Positions 47,313 to 61,124 of a stretch of 64,000 nt of DNA are shown piece after piece (positions within the stretch are counted from its first letter, which is position 1; each line of letters begins with the position of its first letter). The DNA is taken from contig WTXI01000005.1 in assembly GCA_022376515.1 (NCBI GenBank), forward strand, positions 1,116,001-1,180,000. Reading direction: 5' to 3'. A program made the translations under genes and the position numbers. This stretch comes from Lactifluus volemus. Its lineage: Eukaryota > Basidiomycota > Agaricomycetes > Russulales > Russulaceae. The notes under the pieces are model-generated. The model did not search any database, was not told the DNA's origin, and saw only the letters and a program-made list of their open reading frames with translations.

Positions 47313-48973
47313 ACTTGGCTAGCCATTTTCTATCGTTGGGTCATGATAGCGATGAATACGATGATAGCGATTGTGTCATTGCAGACGATGGTCGTTCAGA
47401 TTTTCTAATTACAATAGAGCTTCTATTATCTCTCATTTCCCTGCTTTACCCGAAAGAGCGGGGGGGGGAACATGTGTGTGGGTCGATGTCATCCTTCCTG
47501 GCTCGATACTATGCATGACGATTGGATACTCAAAGTACTCAAAGGTCCAGAACTGTGGGAATAGTAGGTATGCACAGCTTACGTACGTAAGGGGGCTCCG
47601 CTATGTTTCAAGTTCACCTCGTGACTACGAGTGGAAATGGTCCTTAACCGGTTCCTTCAAACACAGGGCCGCCGCCAGGGTCGCAAGTTGTATATGCACA
47701 AGTAACTCCGGAAGGAATGGTCGACATGGTATGAACTTCTTTAATATTACACGTTGCCCGCCTTTCCCCCTCCTCGGCCCTCACCTTCCGAGTTGTCTCA
47801 AAGCGCGCTCCTTTCTTTATTATTACCAATTCCACCTTTTCTATGAAAATAGGGCCCGTTCGCGCGCACATTCCGTCTGTATAGAACTCTTGCGACGACA
47901 TCTCGATATATTTTCACAGGGTAACGAGAAATGTGCAAAACGTGTGGAAGGCTCTGATTTGTTAATTTAGCCGGGGGGGAACTTCGACCCTCTCTTTCTC
48001 CCCCACCACCTAGGCCTCAAAAAAAAAAACTCTCTGTGTCATATGATACCGCCTCACCTATCCGAGATACAGTAAAATACAAATTTTACGTCGACGCAAG
48101 GCCAATGCCAAAGACTTGAGGCGCTCAATGAAAAAAAAGGGCACCCCGCTCGTGGGGTGATATCGGCCCGTCCGGGACCGGAAACCGTCCCCCCCCGCCG
48201 TATATGATCCCACCCCTGTGAAGGCTGAAAGCCACGGGAGGACCAACGTAATTACGTACGTGTGTGTCTATGTTTTTTTCTCACACGCAATAATCGGACA
48301 AACTCGGTTGAGGCGTCATTTTGACCGGCCGTTTCATTCCGGGTTTGTAGTGAGCCTTTTGCAGTTACTTTCGTTCTGTTCTGTTCTGTGTATGTCTGTG
48401 TGCGCGTTTTTATTTTTAGTTTTTGCCAGCCCAGTGAGGAGTCCGGCGGATTGAAGAGATCTGAAATCGGAATTGGAGTGAGGCGACACGGACTTTATGC
48501 CATTTCCACGTACGTACACGTATCTGTATACTACTGATTCGGACCACCCCCACATTCGGGTCCGGCGTTGTATCCATCCGAATCAAACCCACATGATTGA
48601 TTCATTGCAAGCCGAGCCGTAATAATTGTCCGTCAAGTTGACGTCTTTAATTCGATACATATAAAGCACCGAAGTCTTGAATGACAACCAGCAGGCAATG
48701 CCAGGCATGCATTTTTACTTTACTATTAGTACACTGAATGTCATAATACAAAAGTGCAAGTTCCCGCTCTCTTCTCCCCATCCGAAAGAAAAAAAAAAGT
48801 GTGGGTGCGGGGGACATACAAAATCATGTGAATGGACGTGACGTGTGGGAAATGATAATGATAACAAAGGAAAGTGACAATGACATCCGAGATAGAGAGA
48901 CAAAGGGACGAAAAGTTGAACGTCATTCTAAAGCAGAGGAAGCCATTGACCTGTTGTGAGATATCGTCAGTGT
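47313..48973. other. Intergenic region, no gene seen
   Basis: Between the PRA1 stop and the ERT1 stop (convergent genes). Contains short A-tracts (near 48018 and 48782) and low-complexity sequence; frames are short and without motifs. The first few hundred bases of each side are probably 3' untranslated regions. Confidence 0.5.
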
Positions 48974-51046
48974 CTATGTTCGGAAGCAAGCAGAATTGGA
49001 AAGCAAAAAAGCAAAGCACGCGCCTATGACTAGACTTGGTAAATCAAATAAATCACGGCGAATGTGGAAGCAGAAGGTTGCAGGAACGGGGGTCCCATTG
49101 GGTTTCAACAATACACAGTGGGAGTATACGGATTGCGCCGTGTTCTCAAACGCATGCGTGGCAAAATTCTCCCAATATTCCACGACCGACTGATTCTCGA
49201 ATAACTTGATGGTGCGAATTTGGGCATGAGCAATTTCGGCTAGGCACGTAAAGCGCTCACCTCCCAAATATACTTCTTACTTCCCAGAAGTTCTTCCTTG
49301 CTCCACTCTGTGAGCATACAAAACTCCGGTCCAACGAGGCAGATCTCGCCCGTTCTCCGCCAGACGACGGTGGGAGTGCCACTGTATGAGATGAGTTTGC
49401 TCAATTCCTGCAAGGTGGGCCAGCGACCCGTGGTCAACCGCGATCGCGACTTTAAACCCTAATGGCTTACAATCACCGATCGCTGCACACATTTTTCGAC
49501 AAAGATCTCGTCCTCCTCTGTGAGCGGCATTTGGAGGGCGATTAGCGATGGCCGAAATATAGCCAGTGCTCGGACTATGCGGAGGATGTCATTCTTCTCA
49601 AATCTTCGGGCGTCATGAGTAAGCCCCTCGGATTGATGAGATCCCACACTTACCTAAAGGGGAGAGCCTTCATCAAGAAATGGTAACCTTCTGTATAGTC
49701 ATACGGCTTTGTGATGCTTCCGTACACTTCTTCGGCAGTTTTGGGTCCAGAAAGTTCCAGCCCGCTATGAGCAGTAACAATGGGTTGTTTAAAAAATGAT
49801 GATGCAAGAACGGATACACGTACGCTGAGTCAGTGCCAGGGAGAGACCAGCGAGGAGTAAGAGTTTGCAGCGCGGAATGTGAGGAAGAGGTGGTTGAAAC
49901 CTGTTGTAGTGCAGGAGCAGCGAATGTGTCTTGTGGGGTATGGACAGTTGAAGTGCTGGCAGTGCTGGGATTGAGCGTAGGATAAGACTGACTGAGAAAG
50001 TCAGCGGAACCGGAGCCTGCCTGCGGGCGATCGGTAGGAGGGAGAGACAGCCGACTGTCTTCAAACATGGTCGAAGTACCACGTACTCCTATGAAAGGTG
50101 AAGCGAGGAAGTTGCTGGGCTCGGAAGATTGTAAGGATCCACCGCTGGGGCGACCGGACCAAGAAGTGGCGTATTCTGAAGGCGCCGAAAAGGGAATGGC
50201 GGACGGTGGTGGGGATGGCGGGTGAGAATCCGAGGGTGGGTTGCCCTCAGGAGAAGGGTTGCCCAAGATCGCAGAGAGGATGGAGTACTCGAGGTTGGCG
50301 GCTTCGGAGCCGAAGGGAAAAGGTGATGCATCGAACGAGGGGTCGAAGAGTGTCTCCGTTGGGGTAAAGGTCTCGATGACTGTAAACAGACTAGTGAGAT
50401 GACAACCGGGGCGCTCGCGGTAGAGTTGGGCATGCCTGGAGGAGGCCTTGGGGTACGCGCTTGTGCAGGTAGGGACGTGTTATGAGCAGAAGCAGGCTTC
50501 TGCTTTTTGAGATGTTCTATATCAAAAAAAAAAGAGGGATGGTGAGTCTGAGATGGGAGTGATGAGAATGAAGAAGAAGGACCTTACCAAGTTCATCGTC
50601 ACCTAAGAGGTACTTGGCGCGTTTCCGATGACCCTCGACACACGAGCCAGCCATGCCACGCTTGGTACAGCGCTGGCAGGGACGGCTAGTAATCATGTGA
50701 TTGAGGGGGAAGAGAACGGATGAGAAACTAACGTCAGACGAGACGTACAATCGTCACAGGTCAAGTGGGCACGTTGGCAATGAATGCAGGCCCTTGCAGC
50801 TTTCTTTTTCTTGGGACCGTCCTTGTCCCTTCGCGTATTGCGAATGGGACCTGTCCCTGTTGAAGGAGATGGATCTGGATCCGTGGCTGTGTCCTGACGT
50901 CTTCGCTTGGTAGAAGTTGAGGTAGATGAGGAGGGATGAAGTGGTCTGGTAGAAAGACGAGAGGTGTTGAGGGTAGGGGAAGGATCGATAGAGGGCATTG
51001 CGAAGAGAGATGTCGGGTTAATTGTAAGTAAAGGAGAAGAGGGCAT
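48974..51046 (-). CDS. ERT1: Zn2Cys6/PAS transcription activator of gluconeogenesis ERT1
   Basis: ATG 51046 gives MPSSPLLTINPTSLFAMPS, then a Ser/Thr/Pro region and the binuclear cluster: KKKKAARACIHCQRAHLTCD, intron, RPCQRCTKRGMAGSCVEGHR then KRAKYLLGDDEL, the arrangement specific to the ERT1/AcuK branch. A long disordered region follows (EAANLEYSILSAILGNPSP). The C-terminal PAS-like domain has ISYSGTPTVVWRRTGEICLV, EFCMLTEWSKEELL, SVVEYWENFATHAFENTAQS and ends FCFHIRRDLFDLPSLVIG with a short tail to 48974. ERT1/AcuK-type factors activate PEPCK and other gluconeogenic genes in the nucleus. The splice inside the zinc cluster (about 50750-50690) was not resolved to the base. Confidence 0.88.
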
Positions 51047-54000
51047 GAAAGAGAGGTAGAGTTGACGGACCGAATCTGAGGATGAGATGGGCTTGAACCG
51101 AGTTGTTTATATATATCCAGGGTTGAAATAAATGCTAGCGAGCGTGAGTGATCAGTCAAGTTTGAGGTGAGCTCATAACTCCGTCTCGGTTAGCACGGCC
51201 CGGCAACACCACTACTCATAGAACCTCGAGGGTCCCCTCACACTCACTTCAGCGCTCGCTCATCAAACTGCTTATCATCACACCCACTTGTCTCCTCTCT
51301 TTCTCCCTTTACGGAACTCGGCCCGCGTGTCATCCACGACCTCGTTCCTTACAACAAATTCACTTTACACAACCGGTACGCTGATCCGCAACCCTCTCTA
51401 CTTATCATTGTGGTACCAGACCTCTCCCATTTCGATCCCACAACCGGAGTCACACCGAACCTCCCCTTCCCATCTATGTCCGGGATCCGGCGCTATCTAT
51501 CTTCTCCTATATCCTTCTTTGTATTTCCGGTCCCACTTTTTCTCTATGGATTGACTCATCGCGTCTAGACTCTGAATTATTAGACTCTACGCCGAGCCCA
51601 CACTATCACACACTCTCCGCAGAAGCCCGTTCACGTGCTCCGATAGATCTATGTACGGACTATCCGGGGATATGCCCCCTTCCTGGACAACCGGCTCCGC
51701 TTTTTTACTAACTAGTTCCTGGAAGGCGCTGCACCTTGCCCAACCACACACTTTCGTACGCCCCCGTCATGGGCTTTGGCTTCTCCTCACTCACAGACCC
51801 GATCGACTGGGCACCCTTACCTCGGTCATGACCCCCTCCAGCGTCTGCTGACCCTGCTCTCCAAAACCAACAAGGATGTAGTCCGCACCCTTCCTGCATG
51901 CCGCACCCTACATTCCTCAAAACCAACATGCCGACCTCGATAGATCTATGAATGATCTCGTGACGATCCAAGTCGATCTAGGGCGATCCTCAGGGACGAG
52001 AGTAACCATCGCCGTCGCCAGTTTGATCTCTTGGGGCCATGTACTCGGCGCGGATGCCTGGCTCATCCGCGAGCTCGGCGATGGTCAGGTACATGCCCTG
52101 GATAACATTATGCACATCATCGCTCAAATGAATGATACAGGGTCAAGGAGTCTAAGAGTGATCGCAGCACGCACTAGTACATGAGTTCATCATCCCTGTT
52201 TCGCAGCCATGACCGACGCTCTCAATAAAAAAAACTCTTTCGATTACGTCCTGTGTCAGCTACCGCATTGCACACTGCGCATGAACGGAATACGTCCGAG
52301 ACCACAGATAGCTCACTCGGGCTTGCTCATGACCGCTTCTTGAATGCATACATACCAAGCAAGTCACACCGGTAACCATCTCTCGTATAATGACAGGGTA
52401 GTGACAGTATGCCAGGTAAGAAGTGAGGATTCTGATCACCCGTGATGAACAAGTTACAGGCATGGAAGCGTCTCACCATGTCGATGAATGACTATCAGCT
52501 GGTCCCTTTCCCTTTTCACCGCCGCCGGAGGAAAATTAAGATGCCGAGATAGGAACCCGTTTACGGTAAACGTTTTGCGCAGCGCTCCTCGGTGTCTAAA
52601 TTACGCCATCCCGATGAAGACTGGTCAAACCGGTCAAGTTTCGGCGTCTCGAGAACCGGTGAGTGGGCCTAAAAAACATGAAAGCTGAAGCTGTTTCCGC
52701 GGCTGTAAACTGTTCTGATTTTGCGTTGTTGAAAGTCCAAACAGACGGCCTACGCAACGACTCATCTCGCCTCGTAGTTTGGCACGGGTACGACGGTGCT
52801 TAGTTTAGAAATGGCCAACTCTTCTTTTACGAGTGGGGCGTTTTCATTAGGTGCCATACACCGAAGCGCATCTATCCATAGCAGTAGCGAATCAAAACGA
52901 CCAGAAGAGGGCACGATCACTATCCATTGATTTGGAATCGCGCTCAGGCTTCTGTGAAGAGTCAAAAAAGCTTGTAGCCACGTTGAGTTCGCATATTAGT
53001 CATTGGCCAGCCATTGGTCATTGAATAGAGTCAGACCCCCGATCTTTCCGTTAATTAAGCAGGGTCGCGTACGGTAGCCGGGTGCAGACAAAAAACATGT
53101 GGTATATTACCTTCGGTTTAGTCGCAAGCCGTCTCTCTCCTGGTAATAGAAGGCGCTGATCTGATGCGGGGGTATGTAAGGTGGCCGGAGCTGAGATAAA
53201 ACATGAGGAGAGAGATGTAGGTCCGACCCCAACATATAGATAGAGAGCGCCCAAAACTAGAAGCAGCTGACAGGAAGAATGGTTCAGGCGACCGGCCCTT
53301 CACCTTTTAGCCCTCGGCAAATGAGACGCTGGCGCGATAAGGAGTAAACGCTCCTCGCTTCTTTCTCGTGACTCGTATCACCAACGGAAACGACAGGTAG
53401 TGAGAAACAAACAGGACGCACGGGAATGGGGGAGGGTGAGGAAAGGTGGCCGAACATGTCCAGATGTCACAGAGTGTGTATTTCGATTGGTGGGATGATC
53501 TGAAACAAGCTCGCTTCGCTGCTCGCTGTTGGCCGCGACCAAAAAGGTTTTTTGGAACTGGAGGGGGGCGCGCCTAGAATGTCATGTTTTTGTAGAAAGT
53601 GAGGGGGGTGGGGGGTTGACCATCTCCTTTTTCGACGAATCAGAATCGACGATGAAGCCCCCCTCCCCGCCGGAGAACGACGATTTGGCTGACAGCTGAC
53701 CAAAGCCGGTTTACGAGATTATCACGGGCTCTTCGGGTGGAGGCATCCCCGACAAACTTCAAATCAACGTATTCAAAAAACCTTTGATCTGCGACACGCA
53801 GCACAGCGCCGGATCACCTCGCGCAAGACAGCAGACCCACGGCCGCGGGGGAGGAAGAAGCCACAAGGCCTAAACATATCTTATCGGCCGATGAACAAAG
53901 ATAGGCGTGCCTGTGTCTTTATAGGAAAAAAAAAACTTTTGTATATCCAATCCCCCGATCTGAGCAGATAGCAAAAAAGACCCCCTTCGGAAAAAAGACC

Positions 54001-55859
54001 ACAAAAATCCCAGAGTTGGAACTGGTGGACGTATTTAGTGCGAACGTGGGAAGAGAAGAGAGAGCCACAGTCAGCCGGTCGGTCGGTTGGCCGGCCTGCC
54101 GGCCAGCACGGCCCGCACGCACGCACACGACCGGAACAAGCGAGCGCAACCAGGACGAAGACGAGATGAGGGAGCCTAAGCCCACAAGAAAATTTGTAAC
54201 CCAAGTGTGTCCTCACCCAGGACACATATATGTACATGGAGACTCCATGGTGGTGAGTGAGTGAGTGGTGTGTGTGTGTGTGCGAATGTCAACGAGGCTC
54301 CTCTCGTTGAAGTCAACTTGAGTAAATGACCTATAAATACGCACCTTTTAAATTAATCATCGCTTGAAATTTCAAGCAGAAGGCCGATTTGAGTGGCCGC
54401 AGCAGCACTGTGGCAAGATGAACACAGGATAGCTGACGCCAAAAAAAAACGAGATTTTTTTTACTTGTTGACCATTTTGATCAATTTCTAGTGGTTTCAG
54501 TGTGTTTTGCGATTAGAAAAAAGAGGGGGCCGGGGAGGGAGAAAGGGAAAGAAAAAAAGAAGGGGAGGGGAGGGAAGGTGCAACCAGGGAGAATGGACTA
54601 TGGGTTGATGGGGGGTGGGCCATGGTGGTGCAGAAGAAAGGGATCTAGTACCACAAGCGTGGGCCAGGTTACCCACCTTGTCCGAGTCGTCACGGTGTAA
54701 AACGACGTTACCCACACCCGGTGCGCCTCGCTTGCATCATTCCGAGTCCTCCCGTACCGGGTCCCTGCTGATCGTCGCAAGGCGCTTATTTCTCATCAGG
54801 GCTTTTGATGTTCTTTCTCTTCACACTCGCGGGTAACGGAATAGTAATAATACACTCACGACGAACTGCATCCTGAAACATACAGCAGCCTCAGGCGTGG
54901 GAAGTGGGGTCATAGCATGTACCTACCTGTTCCGCGCTCCAGGGTGTGCTGTTGATAGGTAGTTAGGCACGTACTCTTAATAGATTGTGTAAGTGGTATG
55001 GCTCAGATATCACAGGCACCATAGAACCATAGAACGCAAGCATGGATACGGATCTTTTGAACATCCCCATCAAGCTGTCCGGATCAGTGTCATCAATAGC
55101 TGCAGACAGCGATTACAGCAAGTCAGCAACAGGCACCATCACCTCCGAAGGGAAAAGGCGGACAAATAGATTGAATTGATTCTATCCAAGATGTAGTGGC
55201 TACCGTGTACGATGCCTGGGGCAACAAGCATAAGATGAAGGATATATCGATGGGGGGGAAAAAGAGAACCTCGGCAGGTAAGTACAGTACGCGGCAGGCG
55301 GCGGGGTGAGAGAGAACGTTTCCAATCCGATGTAACAAAACAAGTGCGAAAGCAAAACGATATACGAGTTGATTGGTGGATACAGAGAGGAAATGGGCGA
55401 GAATCGGGGGATGATATGCGTACAAAATGATTGGCGCACGAGTGAATTTGCAACGTATAATCCGACCAGATGCGGGTCACGGCAGCGCGTGCGCGACTTG
55501 CCCTCATGGTCGCGCACACGTGACTAGTACGTGACCGACGCGATCGGCGATCGGGACGCGATACGTGATTGGGGAGCGATTGGCTCACGTGCCTCTTGGC
55601 CAAAGCAAAAGAACACAAGAGCATCAGAAGAACGGGACGAGGTGAAAAGGAACCGCCAGGAGAACGTAGAAAGAGACGCAATATAAATCTGAATTTGTCA
55701 AATAAAGCGGTTTAGGGTCACAAGCTCGGATGCATGTGAAAAAATAACTCACGGAGGGAAGATACAGGTACACCGAAGATCCTCGTAACAGTCATGCACA
55801 AATGGGCGCCACGGGGGTAAAAGGTCAGGATTTGCGCGCCTTTCGAGGTCGCGATGATG
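51047..55859. other. Long stretch without a supportable gene
   Basis: At 51290-52184 several plus-strand frames overlap (for example VIHDLVPYNKF...PSLLIIVVPDL and VTIAVASLISWGHVLGADAW) and may be a decayed or unrecognised gene, but stops and frame changes prevent a model. The remainder contains purine-rich tracts (54510-54580), microsatellite at 54251-54283 and short chance frames. The minus-strand frame at 55139-55681 is Arg/Ser rich without domain features. Confidence 0.45.
54251..54283 (+). repeat. GTGA/GT microsatellite
   Basis: 'gtgagtgagtgagtgg' followed by 'tgtgtgtgtgtgtg'. Confidence 0.9.
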
Positions 55860-57140
55860 TCACCCTTGAACGTTTCCTCGCCTTTCGAGGGCCTCTGCGG
55901 CCGCGACTTTATCGATTTCGGCGGAAGCACCAGATGCCAGTGCTCCTTCTGACTTTCTCGAGGCTTTCGGCCCTGCCTCCTTGGTGGTGGTGGAAGTGCG
56001 TCGGGTTTTAGTAGGTCGCTTCTGCACTTCCTCATCGGTTTCCTCATCCACAGCCGAGGCGGCCTCGACCGCCTTTTCCTTGCCTTTGCCCTTGCTACTG
56101 GCAGTACCCTCGACAGTCGTGCTACTGGAGGAGGTAGAGGAAGAACGAGCACGCTTTGACTTGCTCCCGGCAGCGGAAACGGCGGTTGATGAGCCGGAAG
56201 AGAACGACGGCGATCGTTCGCGGGCACGGCGCGCAGAAGAACGAGAAGGTGATGGGTTGGCATTTGCCTTCTTGTTTCCTGCATCCTTGGTGCGTGAGCG
56301 TGATGTGCTGGCGTGGATGACGTCGTCCTTCGTCGACGGTTGGGACTCAGATGGTAGTGAGGAAGTGATAGTAAGTGGACTAGGAGTGGCGTCCGCGGTT
56401 CCTGGGGTCTCCTGCAGGGATGGAGTTGTGGAAAGGGTATGCGTCAAGTCCGAAGGTCCCGCCTCATTTTCGATTGATACTTCCAACTGCTCTATGGGTG
56501 GACTTGTCTCGCCTCCCTTCTCATTCTCGTCCGATACTGATTTCTTGATCTTCTTGCGTGCTGGCTCGGGTGCCTCAGAAGGTTCTCTAGTACTGAGCTC
56601 TTGGATCAGTGCCTGCACTGGCTTACGCTTTCTAAGAGACCGGCGCGTAGGAACGGGGGGTAATGTGCTAGTTTTCCCGCCTTGCGATTTGGCGTACTCC
56701 TTCTGGATACCTGTGAGCTGCCATAGCATATCGTGGACCCCTAGCCAAGTCATCGGGGTTGTTGAGATGGGCGAGGGCTTCATGGCTAATGAGAGAGGGT
56801 GCAATTAAGGCTAAGATAAATGTGTAAAGGGCGATTAGTGTACTTACTGACGACCTCATGCACGAACATTGCGGTGGCCTCTTTGATGTCGGGGTGCCAA
56901 AATACGTCATATGAAGGGTGGCTAGGGCTGTAAAAGACATGTAATGCCGCAAGAGAATATATAGCAGCAGATGTTCTAGATGTGAGATTAGGGCGTGAAG
57001 AGGGAGATTGAAGGAATGCGTGGACGCTGGGATGCTCTGTGGTCCAGGTGCCGTCACTGAGGACACCGCGCGAAACGGCACGGTGGATGAACAGAGGGGT
57101 GAAGGAAGAACAGAGGGCCTTGCGGCCAAGGCATGTTCGT
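55860..57140 (-). CDS. Unrecognised protein with basic/serine-rich C-terminus
   Basis: An exon at about 57140-56848 encodes a folded-looking segment (TPLFIHRAVSRGVLSDG, SAAIYSLAALHVFYSPSHPS, YDVFWHPDIKEATAMFVHEV). It is joined by a short intron with a clean donor (gtaagt at about 56847) to VTMKPSPISTTPMTWLGVHD, MLWQLTGIQKEYAKSQ and then about 250 residues of low-complexity sequence with basic clusters (RRSLRKRKP, RKKIKKS, KSKRARSSS, KRPTKTRRTS) suggestive of nuclear localisation. Stop at 55860. The start is unresolved; MDFLHPHHQLPDLF at about 57347 may be the N-terminus, but the frame does not join simply. No family was recognised. A long antisense frame (55981-56808) is its shadow. Confidence 0.55.
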
Positions 57141-57347
57141 CCTTTGTGAGACTACCAAGGGGATCGTAACGGGCTGGGGATAAAGAAGGGATTCAAAGGG
57201 AGGAGTCGTGATTTCCCCAAAGCGATCCTGAGAGGTAGGAAAGCGGGAGCATCGCTCGTCGGGGTGATGGTCAGCGAGAGAATGGGAATGATGGGCTGGG
57301 TGGACGAAAAGGTCGGGGAGCTGGTGATGGGGGTGAAGAAAGTCCAT

Positions 57348-59364
57348 CCTTGGACGAGTGGGAGGTTATCCAGATGGGTTGCGGATGTGGTAGGTGGGAA
57401 AGGCGGACTTTAGAGGACGGTAAGAAGGGAGGTAGGGTGATGGATGAGTTGGTGGCGAGGATAGAAGGTGAAGGGGGGATAGAGGAGGAAGGGAGGATGA
57501 GGAGGTGATAGGATGAAATGAGATGAAAGCCGACAAAGGATAGGATTGGCTTGTTTGCCCTTTGGCCCGCTGCACTGCACACCGTCGCAGGACATGAGGC
57601 CGGTCCTGTCATATAAGCGCTCATCTTTAGATCCATCGACCTGCCTCTTTTACTTTATATTTCCAAATTTCGCGATTCTCCTTCCGAGTAAATATTCCTC
57701 GCTTCACCCACCGAAAACCATAATCCCCTCCTTTTCAAACCTCACGAAATTTCAATCCAAACGATAGAAACGAAACGAGCGATATCACCGGGGAGGGCTA
57801 GGCGAAATGATCATAGACCGACTGACGCCAACAATCGCCAATCTGTCGGACTCAATCTACAAATCCCATCCCTCTTGTTGGAGAAACCTGGGGCCCCAAC
57901 GCATAGTCCTTGGACTTGTATCATTCCAAAGGATTATTATCAAAAAGAAGGAAACTGTCGAAATGTGGCGCCTAGTGGCCCCCTTTACGATTCCGCACGT
58001 AAACCACCTGCTGAAAGGACATCACGCGGACTTCCGTTTTGCACACATAAACCCAAAAAAGGTGACCCGACGTGAACGTGGCACCTATCAGCCTCACAAT
58101 TCATCGGATCGATTCTACCACGATCGACTCGTAAGCCAATTAGTTCTAAGACCGATGTATATACGCGAAGGAAAAAAAAAAAAAAAAGAAAGGGAGACCT
58201 TCATCCGGAACCACACACCATGGAAATTGTGAACTTTTTGTTACATTTACGCCACCCACGCATCGATCGTCGCACCACATTCTGGAGAATAGAATGGATG
58301 GTTTGTTTTCCCGTCGTCACGCTGTCGTTTGTGGCGTTTCCAAGTGGTCGTGCGAGGAATTTCCGGCCCATCTTACTTTTTTTCAGACGATGTGGCACGC
58401 AGGAACCACGCACTTGCTGGCAGGGGGCCGCACCCGTGGCAGTTCCGTCACCCAACCCCCTGACGTTCAAGATCTCACGACAAACCTAAGAAACCTTTTT
58501 TTTTTCAGTCAGAGCCCTGGACAGCAGTACCACACGTACCTGACGCCTCCATCTCCGCGACAGTATCATTCCAAAGCTTGAGATCTACATCCGGGGAATG
58601 AGCACCAGGATCGCCTGCAGTGAGGCATGCAGTATGAACGCCAGGCCTTCACAGGGAACGAGTTGCTCTTGATGGATGTCCGGTAAGCGCATTTCGGTCT
58701 AGTTGGCACGGCGGTAGGTAAACCTTCATGAGTCTTTCACTGTGGACCACCACCAGCAAGTGGGGGAGGACGCCCACCTGTGACTGTTCCAAATAGCCAA
58801 ACATGTCACTGTGCTCCTGGGTTCCCTCAACCAGGGTACGCTACCGTTTGCAGGCAGGCACAGCGAGATATCAGCCAGTACAACATGACCATCGTTCCAC
58901 AACAGTATGGTCGAAGATCTGACGTCATAGCTCACCACCCTGGGATAAAAAGAAAGAAATAGGGGTGGGGAATGAAAAGGGTGTTATCGTTTTGCCCTGA
59001 TAAGGAACATACTTGCCCACAACTCGCAACTTTTTTCCGATCAGCTCCTTCCGTATCGAAGACAGCCGAGTAGGGATAGCAGAGTCCACTCTGGAGGAGG
59101 ACATACACGTTCAAATTCTCCGCCTTGGAGCGCTCTGAAAGGAAGATTACAGGAGAAAGGGGTGCCAAACGTATGCAACATGTTTGTTTACGTCAGCACC
59201 GATTCCGCGGCGCTTACAATGTCTTAGCGCCTCTTCAACCGCCCGGAAGAAGTTCCTTTCCCAAAAGGGCGCTCAGTCTCAGATCGCGCTAGTGCACTGT
59301 TGATGTTCAGATCTTTCAGACGTCAGTGGGCGGTAAGTAGATCTACAGTAGTTCAAACTCAAAA
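57348..59364. other. No supportable gene
   Basis: Only short frames; poly-A run of about 16 at 58171-58187 and purine-rich sequence at 57420-57500. A minus-strand segment at 58726-59168 (FLSERSKAENLNVYVLLQSG, RSSTILLWNDGHVVLADISL) could belong to an unrecognised short gene, but no start, splice chain or motif supports it. Confidence 0.4.
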
Positions 59365-61124
59365 TCAAACGTCAAAGTCCCACACCATCACACTCCCCGC
59401 CGTACTCGCGGTGATAATTCTACGCTCGTCAAATGCAATCGTGCCTCGCAAACCCAACGAAAAAGAATCTCTAGGTTCCGACTCGGAGGGTGAGGACGTA
59501 ATACCCGAGTGAGCGGTGTGACCTCGGTCCCCCATCCGTTCTCCAGATCCCACACCCACACTTTGCCATTGACGCCCAGGCTCACGCACCGGCCGTCCGC
59601 GAGTGCGAGCGCGCTCACGGGGCCCGTCTGCCCGACGAGATTCCGCACAAAGGTGAGCTTTGGGTGCGCCCACGCGCTGGCGCGGAGTGGAGGCGAGGAG
59701 AGACGATAGAGCTGCAGCGGGAGACTGGCAGGGGTGAAACCGCCCGGTGGACAAACTTCTTCCGGTACAGCAGGCGCGAGCACCACCCATCTGCCATCCG
59801 TCTGCGTGCCGGCTACACTCCCAACTTTACGACCCCATTGCTCGCGTGCGACCCGTAACTTCGTCTCGTCGATCCATCCAGCAGGGAGATCGAAGGCGCG
59901 TGAGCTGCGCGTAGAAAGGAGTAGCATCGAAGGCCTTGTGGGCGATAATGAAGGAGCGCTCAAGGTAGCGCCCGAGAGAATGACCTCAGTGACGCCCACG
60001 CTCCAATGTGCCGGGTAAAAAGGACTCGCATAGGTCACCAATAACTTGTAGGTTTGGGGTTCAGGCATGGTCAAGACAAGAGAAGATGGTGGAAATGAGG
60101 TGAATGAGGTGAGAACGTGTATTACTTGCATCGCCTCGAAAGTGAGGTCGTATGCAGAGAGAGTAAACCTTTCTGAGAGCGTGATAAGCATGGGATGGCT
60201 GTAGGCGACTTGGATGATCGGGGCCGTCCGCGGCGTCTTGAATGGAGGTACGTAGTGATGTATGCGAGAGGGAGAATGTAGTTCGTGAACATAGATGTCT
60301 CCGTTTGATAGGCATACTGCGATGTGTAAATTCGCGTTCGTCCGTGACGATTGGTCAATAGCAAGCGCCGTGATTCGGACTGGTTGTTGTGCACGGGCAA
60401 GTGCCACGTGAATGACGTGCTTTGGAATGGAAGGGGAAAGGACGAGGATGGATGGCGAGTGTGACAAGTCAGAAGAGGATATTATAGTATATTTGCCGAC
60501 CAAGGTGACTTGAGGTGCGTTAGGCTCCTGTTCCCGTTCCTGTCCAGATCTACCAGCTTGCTGGGGAGAACCTTCAGCTAGAATGGAAGTGTGACAGCGG
60601 CCTTCAAGGAAAAGATTAGGGGACACGTTCGCGAACCATCGGTACATTATCTGCTTACCGCTGCGCCAGTTGGTGCTGATGCGAAACATTCGTTTCCAGT
60701 CTTGGATCTCTTCCACAGCGGCCCAACTTGGAAGATTTTTAGTCTCACGCCCGTCTCTACGGCCGGCGAAACCCCTGAAACCCCTCAAGCGGAGCCTCCC
60801 AAACTCGTGCAGGTAAAGGCTCTTCCACAACTAGAAGAAGATATCCCGAATGTTCAATGGACCCGCGAAAAATGGGGTTCCCGAGATGAATGTGCTATGT
60901 ACCTGGTTGTCGAGGGACAGTCGTGCGCAGTTGCGGTCAGTCGCCTGAAGTGCGCAAAGATCGACGTAGGACAGAAATGTGAAGATGTAGAGGATAAGCT
61001 CATCGTATAAAGTTTCAAAGTTGGTGGACTGTGACGCATGGAGAGAGGTTGACGGTGAAGATGCAGATAAGTGTGGGCGCTTGGCAGGAGGGAGGTGTAC
61101 CGGGGATAGCGATCTCTTAGACAT
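59365..61124 (-). CDS. F-box and WD-repeat protein
   Basis: ATG 61124 starts MSKRSLSPVHLPPAKRPHL (an upstream in-frame ATG at 61208 would add 28 residues). The F-box is FETLYDELILYIFTFLSYVD then LCALQATDRNCARLSLDN, continuing after an intron as LWKSLYLHEFG and WKRMFRISTNWRSG. The remaining 380 residues form a degenerate beta-propeller: ITALAIDQSSRTNANLHIAV, CLSNGDIYVHELHSPSRIHH, SGQTGPVSALALADGRCVSL-like (QTGPVSALALADGRCVSLG), VNGKVWVWDLENGW and the last blade TIAFDERRIITASTAGSVMV then WDFDV. Conserved F-box/WD architecture of SCF adaptors; no specific orthologue recognised. Confidence 0.85.

Noticed and set aside
51290..52184. Candidate plus-strand gene with hydrophobic frames
   Set aside because: Frames change repeatedly without acceptable splice sites and no family is recognisable; left as unannotated sequence.
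55981..56808. 275-residue plus-strand open frame
   Set aside because: It is the antisense shadow of the low-complexity minus-strand gene at 55860-57140, which has a supporting splice junction and nuclear-type basic clusters.
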